Shown: piece by piece, positions 1 through 12,884 of the stretch
How positions within the stretch are numbered: position 1 is the stretch's first letter
How the letters are laid out: every line of letters begins with the position of its first letter
Source: Hetaerina americana
Lineage: Eukaryota > Arthropoda > Insecta > Odonata > Calopterygidae
NCBI GenBank assembly: GCA_022747635.1
Contig: JAKTNV010000014.1
Span: 10,980,610 to 11,044,609 of the forward strand
DNA length: 64,000 nt
Direction: 5' to 3'
Translations under genes and position numbers: made by a program
Notes under the pieces: model-generated
The model's database searches: none
Told to the model about the DNA's origin: nothing
Seen by the model: only the letters and a program-made list of their open reading frames with translations

Positions 1-1030
1 TAATGAATAACTTACCCTCTTATCCATCATCTCATTAATGATCCTATGTTCCACCTTAGTCACGTGTAAAATCAAATTTATTGTTCTAGAATCCTCACAT
101 ATGGCTGCCTTTCACTTTTTTGGAATGCGAGCTAACACTGTACTACCTTGGCTGAGTGCGAGATGAAACTTATCGTCTTTAGTTTTCACATACGGTTGCT
201 GTTTTTTGAAATTGGCAACTAACACTTTTCTTACGAAACCATTCGAATCCCTTTATCATAGATGCTACAAATGAGCCCTTAAAAAACTTTTTATTCACTT
301 TTTCTGAAAACCTTAAACAGTGACACAGGGATGTTTCCATCCCCACGGCCTTATTTGATTCCAATTCCCTTAATGTTCGTTTCATCTCGCAATCAAGTAC
401 ACCTGGACCTATGCCATCCCCATCTGTGTCATATTCACTATGTCTCAACTTGCTGCCCTAATATCACCACCATATATGTAGATCTTCTAAGTATTCTTTC
501 AATCTACCTTGAATCTTTCGTTGTGAGATAAATGATTTCCTTACCATGTCCCTAATAGTTTGCACGGTATTCCCTTTCTTACTTCATGTTAATTCTTTCA
601 CTGGAGAAACCACGCGTTTCGCCTTTCCTTTGAAACTGTCTATATTATTTCACTGCTTCCTCCACCACGCTTATTTCGCCCTTTTATTTTGCCGCTTCAG
701 TTCATTATACATCGCTTTAAACTTCCTTCTGCCTAATTATTTGCTTACATTCTTCCATTTCCTTCTCTCGTCTATTCGTGCAATCATATTGACCGCAATC
801 CATACTTTCCTTGCTATACTATATTCCTATTAACTATTCGCATAGTTTCGTTTGCTGATTTCTTTCTTCTGCCGTACGTAATCGTCTCACTGTTCTCACT
901 CTCAAATGTTTCCGCTGTCTCTGGGTCCTCCTTTCTTTTCATCCCGATTACTGCTTCATCATTCCATCTCTCCATTCGCCGTCACTTTGTTTTATTCTCG
1001 CATTTGACATTACACTTAACTAGTCCAGAA
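1..1030 (-). mobile_element. Decayed LINE-A copy, linker and start of reverse transcriptase (runs off window start)
   Basis: Read on the minus strand, the region encodes a broken APE-type LINE polyprotein. Around 890-1000 lies the linker that precedes the RT (RRMERWNDEAV, followed by a charged lysine/arginine-rich stretch). Around 300-450 lies the pre-RT block (LRELESNKAVG, compare the usual L(K)xxKAxGxDG). Near 30-100 is a block (TINLILHVTKVEHRIIN) that aligns with SHAAKVVLRIINKR in the better copy at 38600-38690. Many stops and frameshifts interrupt it, so it is a pseudogene of a mobile element. The rest of the RT would lie left of the window. LINE clade is not resolved. Confidence 0.7.
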
Positions 1031-1929
1031 TTTTGATCTGAATCCGCCTCCACTCTCGGGAAACTGTGAATGAATCAGGTTTTCCTAACCCATAATAATG
1101 TTTGACCGATATACCTCTGAACCCCCAGGCGTTTTTACAAATTCCTACATTTAATGCGGTGTTCAAACAAAGTGTTTTTCATGAAGAAACTATTTCTCCG
1201 GCAGATCTCCATTGCATTCTCCCTGTGGTTATTCCTTGTTCCTAATCCGTATAGTCCCTGAACACACTCCAATCATTCCCTTTGTCCACCGTCGTGTTCT
1301 AATCAGCCATTACCATTGACTGTTTTGTTCCAAGGGGATCCGTAATTATTTACTCTAATTGATCGTATAATTTGTATTTTTATTCCTCCCAATGACTTTT
1401 TGGCGTGAAGATCCGAATAGGGGCAAGGTACGGAGGTTGAGCTATTAATTTTTATTAATGATAGTTATTCTATGACTCATCTCCTCTGTATTAACAACGC
1501 GTTCTTTCTACCTTTTGCGCAATGTCACTAGCACCTTTCACTGGCTTTCTTCCCCTCCGCTGTATATCACCTTATTAATTATGTACCAGTCATTCCCGTA
1601 TCCTGTCATCATAACTCGTAAAACCCTAAAGCATAAATAATTCCGCTCTATCCGATCCAATGCCAATTTATTTATTTCACATATGTGGGATAATAAGTTG
1701 AGTATTATACCGTTGCCTAATTTACTGGTGCTTTTAAATTAGCACCATCATTCAAATGGCCGCTCCACTGGTGTCACACTCCTTGACAGCCACCTCTCCG
1801 AAAAACAGACGGTGAGTGGGCTAGCTTTTGCCTGGCCCCTACTCTACGAACCTACTATAAGAACAATTTTCGTTGCTTCCGTCAGAACAGTCGGCTTGAG
1901 CAGTGAGAGGGAAAAGACAGGTTTATTCA
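1031..1929. other. Non-coding stretch, nothing recognised
   Basis: About 900 bp of AT-rich sequence between two LINE-A fragments. No long reading frame, repeat or RNA was recognised. It may hold further decayed LINE sequence that cannot be aligned by eye. Confidence 0.5.
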
Positions 1930-2700
1930 TTACCAGCAGAGCTAATCAACTTATACGAGGAAAAAATTGTAAAAGCAGCATGGGAAGAACTGGTGATATG
2001 AACGAAAGTCGGTGAGGAATTCATGAAATCAGTTACTATTGCGAATGATCAAGCCAGTCTGCCAGGGTATTGAAATTATTGTGAAGCGCATTATAAAATC
2101 GGTTTGGTAAACATGGAATGAGAATCAATGGAAGAAAAAGAAATTGTCAGATTTCCAGGAAGAGAAAGCGTTAAATTATGAGTTCATAAACTAGAACAGC
2201 ATAAACAGTTTATTTATCTTGAAAGTAATGAGGACCAAGATGATAAAAGTGGTGGGGGTGGGGGAAAAGGACTTGCGGGGTAAAGAAGCTTTAACGTGGA
2301 GGAGGTGTCTTATGACCGGAAATTTGAGTCCGAATGGTAAGAAAAGACTAATGAAATCTTTTATGTGGAGCGCCTTCTCGTACGGCACGGATAACTGGTC
2401 GTTCAAGCAAGATGACAGACGAAGATTAGAGGCCTTTGTGATGTGGGCGTAGAGTAGGATGGAAAGGTAAAATGGCTGAAAACAAACGCAAATAAAGTAC
2501 TAGACATAATGGGGGAGGGTAGGGGATTGTTTGAAGAAATCCAAATGAGACACAATTGAGGATTTTGTTTACCGATGAAATGTAGAAAAATATGATAGAG
2601 GAGAGAACGGTCGACGATTTGGGAAGGATAGGCACGCTAGAAATAATGAGGAGAGGTAGCATAAATACGGGGAGCACATATGAGGACAATATGCGGATCA
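1930..2700 (+). mobile_element. Decayed LINE-A copy, C-terminal half of reverse transcriptase and tail domain
   Basis: The plus strand aligns piecewise with the LINE-A copy at 37380-38683. At 1960-2080 are remnants of the RT block ending in the YADD-type motif. At 2260-2460 is the block giving KEALTWRRCLMTGNLSPNGK and then KSFMWSAFSYGTDNWSFKQD, compare the A-E-T-W-S-L-K-Q-E-D block of the better copy. At 2590-2660 is a remnant of the basic EGRxLGKRGKGR tail. In-frame stops and frame changes show it is dead. It joins a LINE-B fragment at about 2700. Confidence 0.72.
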
Positions 2701-3440
2701 GATTTAAAGAAACTCGGCTTCATAAAACGGGTGGTGGGGAAATGTAATGAGAAAGTTGAAGAGAGGTGTTATTTTGCTCTAGTTGGACCTCATTTGGAAT
2801 ATGCCGCAAGTATTTGGGATCCTTGGGAGAAAATTTGGCAAAAATAATTAGATGAAGTCCCGAGAAAATCGAGATTCGTTAACAATTGTTATAATAAGAA
2901 CAACAATGTGACAGGCCTCTTAGGGGATTTAGGCAAGGGACCACTTGAAATACGAAGAGAACAAGAACGACTTAGACTTTTAGAAAGGCTCAGAACCAAC
3001 GTCTTTAAAGATGGCACTGAAAGAATTATAATGGCCCCACACTACCTAGGTAGATCAGACCACAAAGATAAAATAAGGGAGAATAATTCCAGTGCAGATA
3101 GATTCAAATACTGATTATTTCCCAGAACAATTAGAAATCATAATAGTAATAAACTGAATGAAACTGAATTTACAAGTCGAAACAAAATTAAAAATTGCAG
3201 AGATATCATGTACATTTGTAGTACATGTGTATGTTAGTTGGTAGTTTGAGTATTAGTATGTGTGTGGGGTTTAAGGGTTCTTGCATGAATGTATACCATG
3301 TTTTGTTTGTGGATAGTATAAATATGTGGCTTTTGCATACGATTATTTTTTGTTTTCTGAATTACGGGTGGTGCCCTAACACCCCCCCCCGCCTCACGCC
3401 CTTTCGGCGGCTTGCGGGCCATTAAGTAGATGTAGATGTA
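2700..3440 (+). mobile_element. LINE-B 3' fragment (RT C-terminus and 3' UTR)
   Basis: Codes for a degraded C-terminal RT block of a CR1/Jockey-like LINE: KLGFIKRVVGKCNEK, LVGPHLEYAASIWDPWE, then a basic linker. It aligns with the copy at 62390-62760 (KLGFIRRALGKCDEK, LVRPYLKYAASIWDPHE). After the coding part, a GC-rich segment at about 3365-3425 precedes short GTAGAT repeats at 3427-3441, the likely 3' tail. Stops interrupt the frame. Confidence 0.72.
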
Positions 3441-5625
3441 GTCATGACTGCGCATATCCCCTGCTCGTGCTCTTTACATAGAAGATGTTGGCATAATGCA
3501 AAACTAGTTGCAATTAATTACTCTGAAAATCGTTAAAACCGTGAGAAAACTTTCTGACAAAGTAGACTCTCATATTCGGTGTATAGGTTACACAATTGAT
3601 GCCGAGGTCCCATTCTCGATACTTGAGGGAAGCAAGTACTGAATTCTTTCTCAATTAGCCCAAAGAGAAATCCTCACGCTTCCAGATGAATGGTACCTAC
3701 AGACTTTTTCGTCACTTGCTGGAGCGGACAACCCCGGTCAAATATGTCACCTACTTTCTAAGTATACTATGCAATATAAGTTCTGGAGTTATCCGAAAAT
3801 AAGTGGAGTCTCTCGTGTATCTGCACCATGACAACAACGCGTGTATGAAAAAAATATTCTCAGACAATTCCGATAAATCGAATTTGTCACAACGGAAAAG
3901 AGAAAATAACTTAATTCTTCTGATTCATACCAATCCGTGGCATATCGCGACTAAAATTATCCACTATGACATGGCACAGGTGACGCGCAAATAATCGGCC
4001 ATTCCGCACCATCAATCTCCAGCACTACTGCAAATTCGGAAAACGAATCATTCAAAAGGAGGATGCGGGACGAATACCACTATTGAATGCCATTCAAAGG
4101 CTAGGTAAATTCGCCTTTCAGGGCTAGGCTCGAATTTTTTCTGGATCGATGAAATTTTTCGTAAGGGCGCAAGAGGAATTTCCCAAAGGGACGGGTTTTC
4201 CAAAACGATACCCACATAACGGAGGAATTTGAATGGGAAAATATCACGCGCTCAGCAACCGCGGTTCGAAATATCGCCAAACAGATTTCTGTCGGAAAAG
4301 AGGTTGGGAGGGAAACTAAGCCGGTGGTAAAAAATCACTCCCCAGCGACACGCTTCGTGTGCTTACATTACTATATTTTCTTCTAAAATATTCCCTGATC
4401 CCCACTCCTCATTTCTCCCACCCTTGTATATCGGAAGGGAGGAGGAATTCAACTTCAACTCAAGTTCCCGGGGATACCGCGGCCTGACCCGGGGGCGTGA
4501 AGGACCTGGGGATACCTCCCACCTATCCTCCTCCTATCTCTCCCCTCTTCAATCTAATCCCCCTCCTCCACACTTCCATCTCCACCTTGTCATTTTCTCC
4601 TCCTCCCCGTTTCCCCACTCCCCCTTTCCTATTGGATCCATTTACGTCACTGAAGAGAGGTCAAGAGCTCTCTGGTGGGAGAAAGGGCGATGGAGTCGGG
4701 GGCGAAACGCAAATCTGAGACAGCTCCGCCCGTGGTTGTGCTTCGCCTTGGGTGCAGCCCAGTGACGCATGTCACAATGGGACATTTCTGGATGAGGGTC
4801 GACGGAAAAAAAGTCCCTTATTCTTGCGATACGCCTCTGTCATTTTGAAAGGGCCTCTCCAAGACTAATAGAAAAGAGATTTCATTCACCATGCTTCCCC
4901 AACTCCTTTTGTAAATGAATCATTATCTGCGTTAAGATGGTTTGTGCAAATGAAAATATGTCGCAAAAACGAAAATATTATCCCCATTTACTTTCTATTG
5001 TTCGTAGCAGTGTGCAAAGAAATCCTCTTAATATTTACTATCCCATCAAGAATAAGTGAAATTGTGATGCCTTCCGATTCGTGATAATGAGGGTTTGCCG
5101 TGACGCAAACATCTTTAGAATAAACGTGCGTCCGAATTCCTCCAGAGGCTGGATTTCTACTGCCACTCGAATGTCGAAGCCATTTGGGAAATTGGAATCC
5201 TTACGTACCTAATTATTTGAAAGGAGGAACAAAAGAGAGTAAGAAGATTTGGGAGAGTAATCCGGCCTAAGATCTTACCCTCTTTCCGACTTTCAGAATA
5301 GATTGTTTGATAATTAAGGAAAAGAAGAGAATGAGGGAGGGAAAGCAGGGTGAAAAGTAATCAGTCGTCAGAACTAGATTCTTTTTAAAGTTTAAGTGAA
5401 ATGTTATCTTAATTTGATGTCCCATCAGACTGGCTGAGGGCTGTATGTGAAATGCGTGAGGAGGAGTGCTGTTTTCAATTCTTCCCTGAATTAATGTAAG
5501 ATTTGGACGAAAGAATACAACAGATTTAGTATTTAGTTCATCACTGCGAAAAATCCTGTATAACCTAGTCTGAAAGCAACACATTAAACATATACCATAT
5601 ATAAACATACATACTCGTACATACA
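3441..5625. other. Non-coding stretch with a GC-rich patch at 4420-4770
   Basis: No gene was recognised. From about 4420 to 4770 the composition changes to a GC- and pyrimidine-rich patch with overlapping short frames but no domain. This could be a CpG-type promoter or first exon of an unseen gene, or a repeat. The rest is AT-rich without recognisable features. Confidence 0.4.
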
Positions 5626-5643
5626 AACATACATATATATATG

Positions 5644-5721
<78 letters not shown>

Positions 5722-5745
5722 CATACATACACACACACACTCTCA
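5626..5745. repeat. Compound microsatellite (ATGT)n-(AT)n-(ACAT)n-(AC)n
   Basis: A long uninterrupted AT run at about 5648-5714 is flanked on the left by TACA/ATGT units and on the right by ACAT and AC units. Isoleucine/tyrosine-rich reading frames across it are artefacts of the repeat. Confidence 0.97.
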
Positions 5746-8700
5746 CAAACACTTTTTTCATCATTATTTTCATGTGTTATTCGCATAAATAAGGCTAATA
5801 ATAGAGCAAGTGGATGAGAATATTTTTTATGCACACATTTCAATGGTATGCTTTTTTGTTTATTATGATTGTGTATATATTAGCCGATAACACTGAAGCT
5901 TTGGAAAATAGTCAAAGAAAATTTCCCGAAAATCATGCTTATATATATAAAATATATTCAAAACCTTATTTATTCCTTTCGTGAGCTCCGGTTGCTTGTT
6001 TTCGAATCACGAATTCTGTTTGAAATTCACGTAGCGTATTCAAAAATTTGATGAATGTATTCAGAACTCGTGTTTTCGATCGTTTGCTATCAATGGAACA
6101 GGAGTTGGTAACAAGAGTTAGAGGAAGGATGTGGGCATCGCGGATGAGACAAAATTCGCCAAGCTTTGGGCAAATATTTTCTCTTAAAGTGCAGGTGTTT
6201 TAATTGTTACGTTTTCTTCTCCCGTGCTTTTACTCGACGATGCAGGATCGAGCAACAGAGAAAGAAATGGAAATAAAAGGTCGGGCTTGAAGTCGGAAGA
6301 GCACCGAGGGACACCAGTTATTTTCGAGGAATTTCGTAGATGCTCGTAAGCCTGCCTGATTTAGTTTAGGTCAATCCGTACTCCTACAGCTATAGCAATG
6401 TATAACAAAACATGCGATAAAAACATTAATTTAATTCATTAACACTTATCATAGGTATTTAATACTAATTTTTAACATTGCATGTTTTACATTAACTACC
6501 TTAAATATTAATCAATAAATATATCGTGTTTATAGTACCCGATATCATGAAATACCTCAACCGAATAGATACATTTAGCTATGATTGAAAATCCAGTTGC
6601 CAACATGGCTTTCGAAAGCAGCAAATTTATTTGTGCCTTACGTTAAAGCAAACATTCATCATAGCATTCCTAAAATATATAGCTAGAAAACGCAATGATT
6701 TTCATCAATATTCAATCATATCTTCAGGAGTCACATGATAGAAAAGACACCACATGTCATCATTCGATGACTTAGTAAGAGAAAAGTGTAACTCAAAGAG
6801 ACTTTTCAGTCAAAGTGGACACTACGTTATAAGTAAGTTAATATTCGGCCCGTTCATTTTTTGACAACCAGAAACCAATTGGTATATCTATTTGTATTTT
6901 TTTAGGATTATAAATACAACATCGCGATTCATGTCATTTCGGAAAATCGTAGCATTTATTCGAAATTAAAACCTCGAACTTTTAAAAATGAGATTGGGTT
7001 TCTAAAACTTTTAAAATATATAGAATCGGTGCAAGGCAAATGTTGAAATAGCACCAATAAGAGGAGATTCTAATAAAGCTATTTGATTTCAGATGTGACT
7101 GAAATTTCTCTTGATTGCATTCGCCTCTGCACTTTCTAAGACCCCTTTGTAGCCATCAATGCTTCTTCCAGAATGCATGCAATTAGTTTCGACCCTTCCT
7201 GAGCTAATATATAAAGGCCTCAGTTTCATTCAAGTTTTAAATTAGTTTAAGACACTATTATTTTGAACTATCCTGTTTAAACCAATGAAAATGCAGCAAG
7301 AGTACATCAAGTGAACAGTTTCTATTTGTTTTTTTTTTACATCTCTGCAACACCTACTCTTTGAACACTGGACAGGTGTCTTGAGAAGTCCACAAGTGCG
7401 TATCTCCGATGCTATTTTGAACTCTCGGTCTGCACTAAATACTCGTACAGGCCCTTCGCTTCACCCGAGCAAATATCACCAAATATCCCTGCACCCCAAC
7501 CTCTGCCTTTTCCCTTCCGTTCAAACGATTTATGTCCGTGAAAAACAAACAGGAAAACACGCAGCGAACGACGGCCAATCAAGTGACGCACCAGTGGAGT
7601 CCCTGGGGTATCCCATTCTCGAATAAGAAGTCCGACAGACGTGGACGGGGCGAGAGAGGGAAGAAATGAACTCCGCACGGGAAAATGCTCTCTCCTCCCT
7701 CCCAGAGGTCCTTTTCAAAAGGTCAGACGAGAATCGGGACGGGAGTAGCCGTCCGCTTCGCTGTGCAGCAACTATCTCAGCCTCTTAGACTCGAAATCTT
7801 TCCAGACAACATGTTTTAGGCCAGATGTCGAAACGGAAGGCGAAGCAATTTACCCGAAACATTTATCCACTCAGTATTCTCTACTCAACAGGGAATCTTT
7901 GATGTTAACCGTTTCCCCAATCCATGACAGCATTAACCAATAAATACTTAATTTTTTACTGATGCTATAATCACCCAATCCCAGCAAGTATATTCAGGGT
8001 TCTATGAGCTATATGATACAAGTCTAATTTAGGTCCAAAATCTCCAGACGTCTCTTCCAATGATGCTTATTATTGGCTCGAAAATCGACATCTTGAAGCT
8101 AGCAGAAACTATAAATGAAATACAAAGAACTGATGGAAACATTGTAACAACGCAACGGAATAATGCATCCCTGTAGTATCCACATTCAACCCACTCATTA
8201 ATTTCCCGTATTCATGAATAACTTAATAAGATGGGGGCTGCTATCTCTCGATTGCCACTTCTTCATGAATTCGGTAATTCATAAAAATATAAATTTTGAA
8301 GAAAAATAGAAATAATTACTTGATTGCGAATATACACATACCACGACTGACATAGTTACATCAATTTTTATAACTTGGGTGACTCACTGTCTTCAAGATA
8401 TGACCTCAAATGTCGTTTTAGCAGTCAACCTTTATATATAACCACAGGGTGACTTGGTGTACTATGCACGAACTAAAGGTAGGTGACGACAGCAAAAATA
8501 ACGTAAAATCATTTCGAGTTCATTGATTTACTGCGATAGAATAATATATTAATGAGGATATGGACAGTGCGCTATGCTGATCGCCTAGAAATTACCATAG
8601 AAAGAAATGTCTGATATAAAACTATTTATGATGAAACAGTCATGAATGAAAATAACATCTATGAAGAATGTACCTGAATTAGAAGTATTAATTATCAATG

Positions 8701-9577
8701 CAAAAATTTTATAATATGCAAATTTTCAATTAAAATACGATAAATCTTTTTAAGTATTTTGTCCAGCAATAAGACTAATCAATTTTTACTCAACTAAATT
8801 CTTTTGAAGTTACCCAGTCTCAGTTTCCATCCTTGTTTCAAAGAATTCAGGTGCAAATGATCGATTGTGATCGCACGTGCCATTAAAGGCGGACTCTGAA
8901 TTCATAAGCCAACCCAATTCCTCAAATATTTACGGCAGAGCTTATGAATAAAAAGCGTCAAGTAATAAGGCCTTGGATGGATTTGGTTGGATTTGATTTA
9001 GTATGACGATCTACCCGTAAAAAAATTGATGGATCGAATGTATCCGATAAAAAAGACCGAAATTGGGGGATAAAATATTTAAACAAAATGTGACATCAAT
9101 GGAAAAACTATGCACTCGTGTGGAACCAATTGAAGAGGATGAAACCAGTGTAAGTTAGGATATCGTCTAAAATTTTTCCTGGGTGATTATGTTTGAAACT
9201 TTACGGTTGAACCTTCAGACGTCATAGATAATCAAAATTTACGTTGACTTGTTAACACCCAAGCCACTCATCACCGAGGTAAAATTTCTCTAAACAAAAC
9301 TGTGCTGTCAACTGAATGCTATTATGTGGAAGAGGGCGTTACGTGTTACATGTTGGCATGTTACATTCGTATATTTTCCTCCAATTACAAAGGATGGTGT
9401 CTGAATAACTCCTCATCCGTGTCAGCAGTAGTTATGAACAAACAGAGATGTCCCTATATTTATTAATGCATAAGCACACTGGTGTGCCCATAAGTACTTG
9501 TGCCTCCGATTCAAATTAAAAATCAATTGAATTCATTTTTACGCCTAAAATAATCATTCTTTGAATAAGACACTCGA
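5746..9577. other. Non-coding stretch, GC-rich patch at 7380-7760
   Basis: AT-rich sequence with no recognisable protein, RNA or transposon. At 7380-7760 the sequence is GC-richer and contains two overlapping short frames with no known domain. It may be a promoter or exon region but this is unsupported. Confidence 0.4.
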
Positions 9578-9748
9578 TTGAAATGTAATGAAATAATTGA
9601 CTTTGTAATTCCACACACTTTATTTAGAAACACGACCCAGGTTTCGACGTTGAACGTCATCATCAGGGTCGTTCAACGTCGAAACCTGGGTCGTGTTTTT
9701 AAATAAAGTGTGTGGAATTACAAAGTCAATTATTTCATTACATTTCAA
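9578..9748. repeat. Near-perfect 78-bp palindrome (inverted repeat with 15-bp spacer)
   Basis: The left arm 9578-9655 and right arm 9671-9748 are reverse complements at 77 of 78 positions. The single mismatch is in the T-run before AAATAAAG. The arms converge on a hammerhead-like core. The order core, AAATAAA, GTGTGTGG matches the layout at the end of the Penelope-like element near 57960-58042, so the palindrome is read as a head-to-head pair of Penelope-type termini. No transposase-type terminal inverted repeat is apparent. Confidence 0.95.
9625..9677 (-). ncRNA. Hammerhead-ribozyme-like motif in the palindrome
   Basis: On the minus strand, CUGAUGA (9660-9666) is followed by one extra U, a 4-bp stem GACG/CGUC with a UUCAA loop, and then GAAAC. 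A possible stem I can form between ACGACCC just upstream and GGGUCGU just downstream of the GAAAC box. The CUGANGA and GAAA boxes are the conserved hammerhead core, and Penelope-like elements are known to carry hammerheads. The unpaired nucleotide before stem II and the very short stem III make activity uncertain. Confidence 0.5.
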
Positions 9749-11458
9749 TATGTTATGCAAATTCCACAAAGTTACGCCTGAGACAACAAATTTTAAAAAA
9801 AGACACTCGATGTCATTGCATATTAATTATGTCTCTACGAAAATAAGTCTCTAATGTAAATTATAACCGTCACTTACACCTCTCTCTATCACTCGGCAAG
9901 ACGGGCATTTCTGCGCACTTCATGACAAGTTAAGCCGAATTATGTAAATTTTAAGCGATTTATTTCTCCTATGAGGACGGACGTCACAGCGTTTCCAGTG
10001 GCGCAGATTATTTATTGACAATGCCAACCCTTCAATTTCCTCTCCTTCTCAACATATTACCCCTTTGAATATTCACACCTGATTCTGACAGTGCACTCTG
10101 CGGACGTCACTTATAATTTTGTTTTGAGTGGTTTCAGGCTATTGCGTTCCAGTGCGGTCGAGGAACTAAATACGAAATAATTAAATTTACTCGTTAAGTT
10201 GATGGATTGCGAACTCCTTTAGTGTTCAATCAAGTAAAAAATGCATGAAAAACCACTTTTTTTAAGTGCCAAATATGAAAGCTGCAAAAAGAGAAATATT
10301 TACATATACCTATAGGCATATGCATATTTTGCATGCACAAATGGCCCATAAATGTGTGTTTAAGGACATCCAGGGGACTGTAAACTAGGTTTTTCGTTTT
10401 CGACACGAGGACATAACTTAGTATATTACTAGCATGATTGATTTCGTTGTTCATTGCATTCTCGCAGACATTTTACTCGCACATTATTGTGAATTCTACC
10501 ACAAATAATCTTTGAAGAAACAAAAGAAATATTTTTAGCCAATTATTAACATAAACCTGGTATAATAATACTCGTTAAGTATGATGTTGACAGCAGTATG
10601 TTGACAGTATGATGTTGACAGCAGATTAATTGCTTTGTCCATTGTTTTATAATTACTATTTTAAAATTGACAAACATAAAATTAATAAAAAAACAATCAA
10701 GTGGCATGAGAGACTGTACACTGTACTGAATCCAGAACTGTTTTTCAAAAGGATAACAAATAGTAGGAAGAAATACCATCATCTCGTTTTTACGCATCAT
10801 GCTGGCTTCAGAATTCCTTGCCAAATGTTTTATTTTTGTAAATATACAAGTACTTTGGCTTTTCTATCATAATATTTTTTCTTTGAGGTACAAACTGACA
10901 GGACTTAATGCAATAGGTGATGAATTCTCCGGGCAGGCGACACTGTTTACTACATATTCATGTATTTTCTATCTAACCTCCATTTTGGATTGTAAACTAG
11001 TCAAAAAATCAGATGAAAACAAGATTAGTGTAATAGCGGTAGTTATAGGTTGCCTTGAGATCCTTGTAGATAAAACGCTAATATTTTTTGAATTGCATAA
11101 TATAATTCATAGTCACATATTAATATTGAAACTAAAGCAAGTCGCAATATCCATCGTAGAACATTTTTACGTATTCGGAAGGGTTTTATTTACTATTAAT
11201 AGTGTGTTTGTAACAATATTATAGCCACTACAGTCGACATATTGGTGAAGAAGGCATTATTAAACCTTAATAAATTAAATATTCTACGGCCAATTTCTGA
11301 TGAAATCAAAATTGGACCGAAATGCAGATAAATAACAGTATCTGGCGCATATTTCGCTGGTGGGACACACATTTCCTGACGGTAACGATGGCTTCACCTT
11401 AAGCTGATATATAATGGCAATTTAATCTAATGTTTATCCTGAGAACATTAAATTATAA
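9749..11458. other. Non-coding stretch, nothing recognised
   Basis: AT-rich sequence with short frames only (the longest about 140 codons at 10799-11224, without a recognisable domain and of composition like its surroundings). A short tandem repeat lies at 10581-10624. Confidence 0.4.
10581..10624. repeat. Short tandem repeat, TATG(ATG)TTGACAG units
   Basis: Three consecutive units with core TTGACAG are seen: ATGATGTTGACAGCAG, TATGTTGACAG, TATGATGTTGACAGCAG. The middle unit lacks the second ATG. Confidence 0.85.
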
Positions 11459-12000
11459 GTAATTTACCGGTTATACTTAGTTTTGGATAGACACAAGCTA
11501 CCGAACATATTCTCGTCCGTACCAAAAAAACAACCCAACCTCCCACTCTACAATAAGGCCCTCTTCAGCTCCATATACTTCATTCCGTTCATCATCCCCA
11601 TCATATTCCTTCCCTACCCCGTTTGTCTAACATTCTCCTCTCTATCACAGTCTTCAGCATCCCATTTTAGATCAATATGCGTTGTATCCATTTTGCCTCA
11701 CTCCCAATGATTTCTCCCAGCAACCCCGTATCCTCTCCCACCATTCCTAACATTTCATCGTTAGTTTTTCTTTCTGCCCATTTCACCTTCTCCATCCTTC
11801 TCCACACTAACCATACAAAAGTATTCAATCTACGCTTATCATCCTGCTTCAATGACTATGTTTCCGCGCCGCACATAACCACGCTTCATAACGATGCCTT
11901 GACGAGCCATTTCTTAACATCCTTAGTCGACGTCCCTGCTATCAATTTCCTTCTCCCTGTGAAAGCATATTCACCTAATACAAATCTTCTCCATTAGATT
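11459..12000 (-). mobile_element. Decayed LINE-A 3' fragment
   Basis: The minus strand encodes the tail domain of LINE-A: KQDDKRRLNTF, VWRRMEKVKWAERKTNDEM and LGMVGEDTGLLGEI are readable at 11667-11852. The 3' end near 11459-11475 (complement of TTTACCGGTTATACTTAG) corresponds to the 3' end of the copy at 37384. It is truncated before the RT catalytic part, and stops break the frame. Confidence 0.75.
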
Positions 12001-12884
12001 TAAATTATAGCTCTGATGGTAAAAACCTTGAGCTATATTATTCCCATTAATAGCTTTCTTAAACTACTGTCTCTGCAATCGCTCTGTAGAAGACGTGTTT
12101 TAATATGGACAACAGATGAATGCGTTAATTGTATATTTTTAAATATTAAATAACACACAAAAATTTCTGGTGCAGGCATTGCAGACAATTTTTAATTTCT
12201 GAAAAAAAATACGACATAAGGAGGTATCTTATAGAGCGCTGAATAAAGACAACATTTTTGTAAACATTAATAAGCGCCAATTCCCGTGAAAGTCTAGCCC
12301 GTTCTTCCATTCATAAGAAAAATTTTTAACATAAAATATTAATGTCAACCAGGGATCTCAACCTGTGTATTTCCATTGGGACCCAAGGATTTTATCGTGG
12401 AAACCATAATTTCTCCTGTAATACGTAACGTGAAAACAGAATTATCTTTCTCTAGGAAGAGTAAAAATACAAACTGTTATACATCAGTTTTCAATTTGAC
12501 TTCCGAAACATTTCAAATAATGTGCGAATTGTAGAAAAGAAGAAGGGCTCAATAGATAAAAGGGCTCAATAATATGTCACGGTCCTCTTATTTAGATCAC
12601 CAAGTTCTTTGATAATAGATCGGAGAGCTTTAAATCATGCAAAAGCAAACTTGGTTCAAAGTTTTTAAAAAATATTTTAACTTATATGGATACAATTAAA
12701 AAATGAATTAGGAGAGGGGGCAATGCTGAATTGGGGCAAACTTTCTGAAGATTCTTCATTAGGACAGATTTCACCAAAAAAATCGAAGGGATAGTATATT
12801 TAGCACCCTGTAACTCACCGCTAGGGCGTGAGGCTGGGAGTGAATAAACACCACACTAATTCTGACCCGAAAATTTTTACCTTT
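12001..12884. other. Non-coding stretch, nothing recognised
   Basis: AT-rich sequence between two oppositely oriented LINE-A copies. No coding frame or repeat was recognised. Confidence 0.5.

Noticed and set aside
5565..5843. Tyr/Ile-rich proteins over the AT microsatellite, and similar frames at 34960-35315 and 36856-37464
   Set aside because: They are translations of (TA)n and (CATA)n repeats, present on both strands, with no domain.
10799..11224. A 141-codon protein on the plus strand
   Set aside because: Hydrophobic, AT-driven composition with no recognisable domain; consistent with chance in AT-rich DNA.
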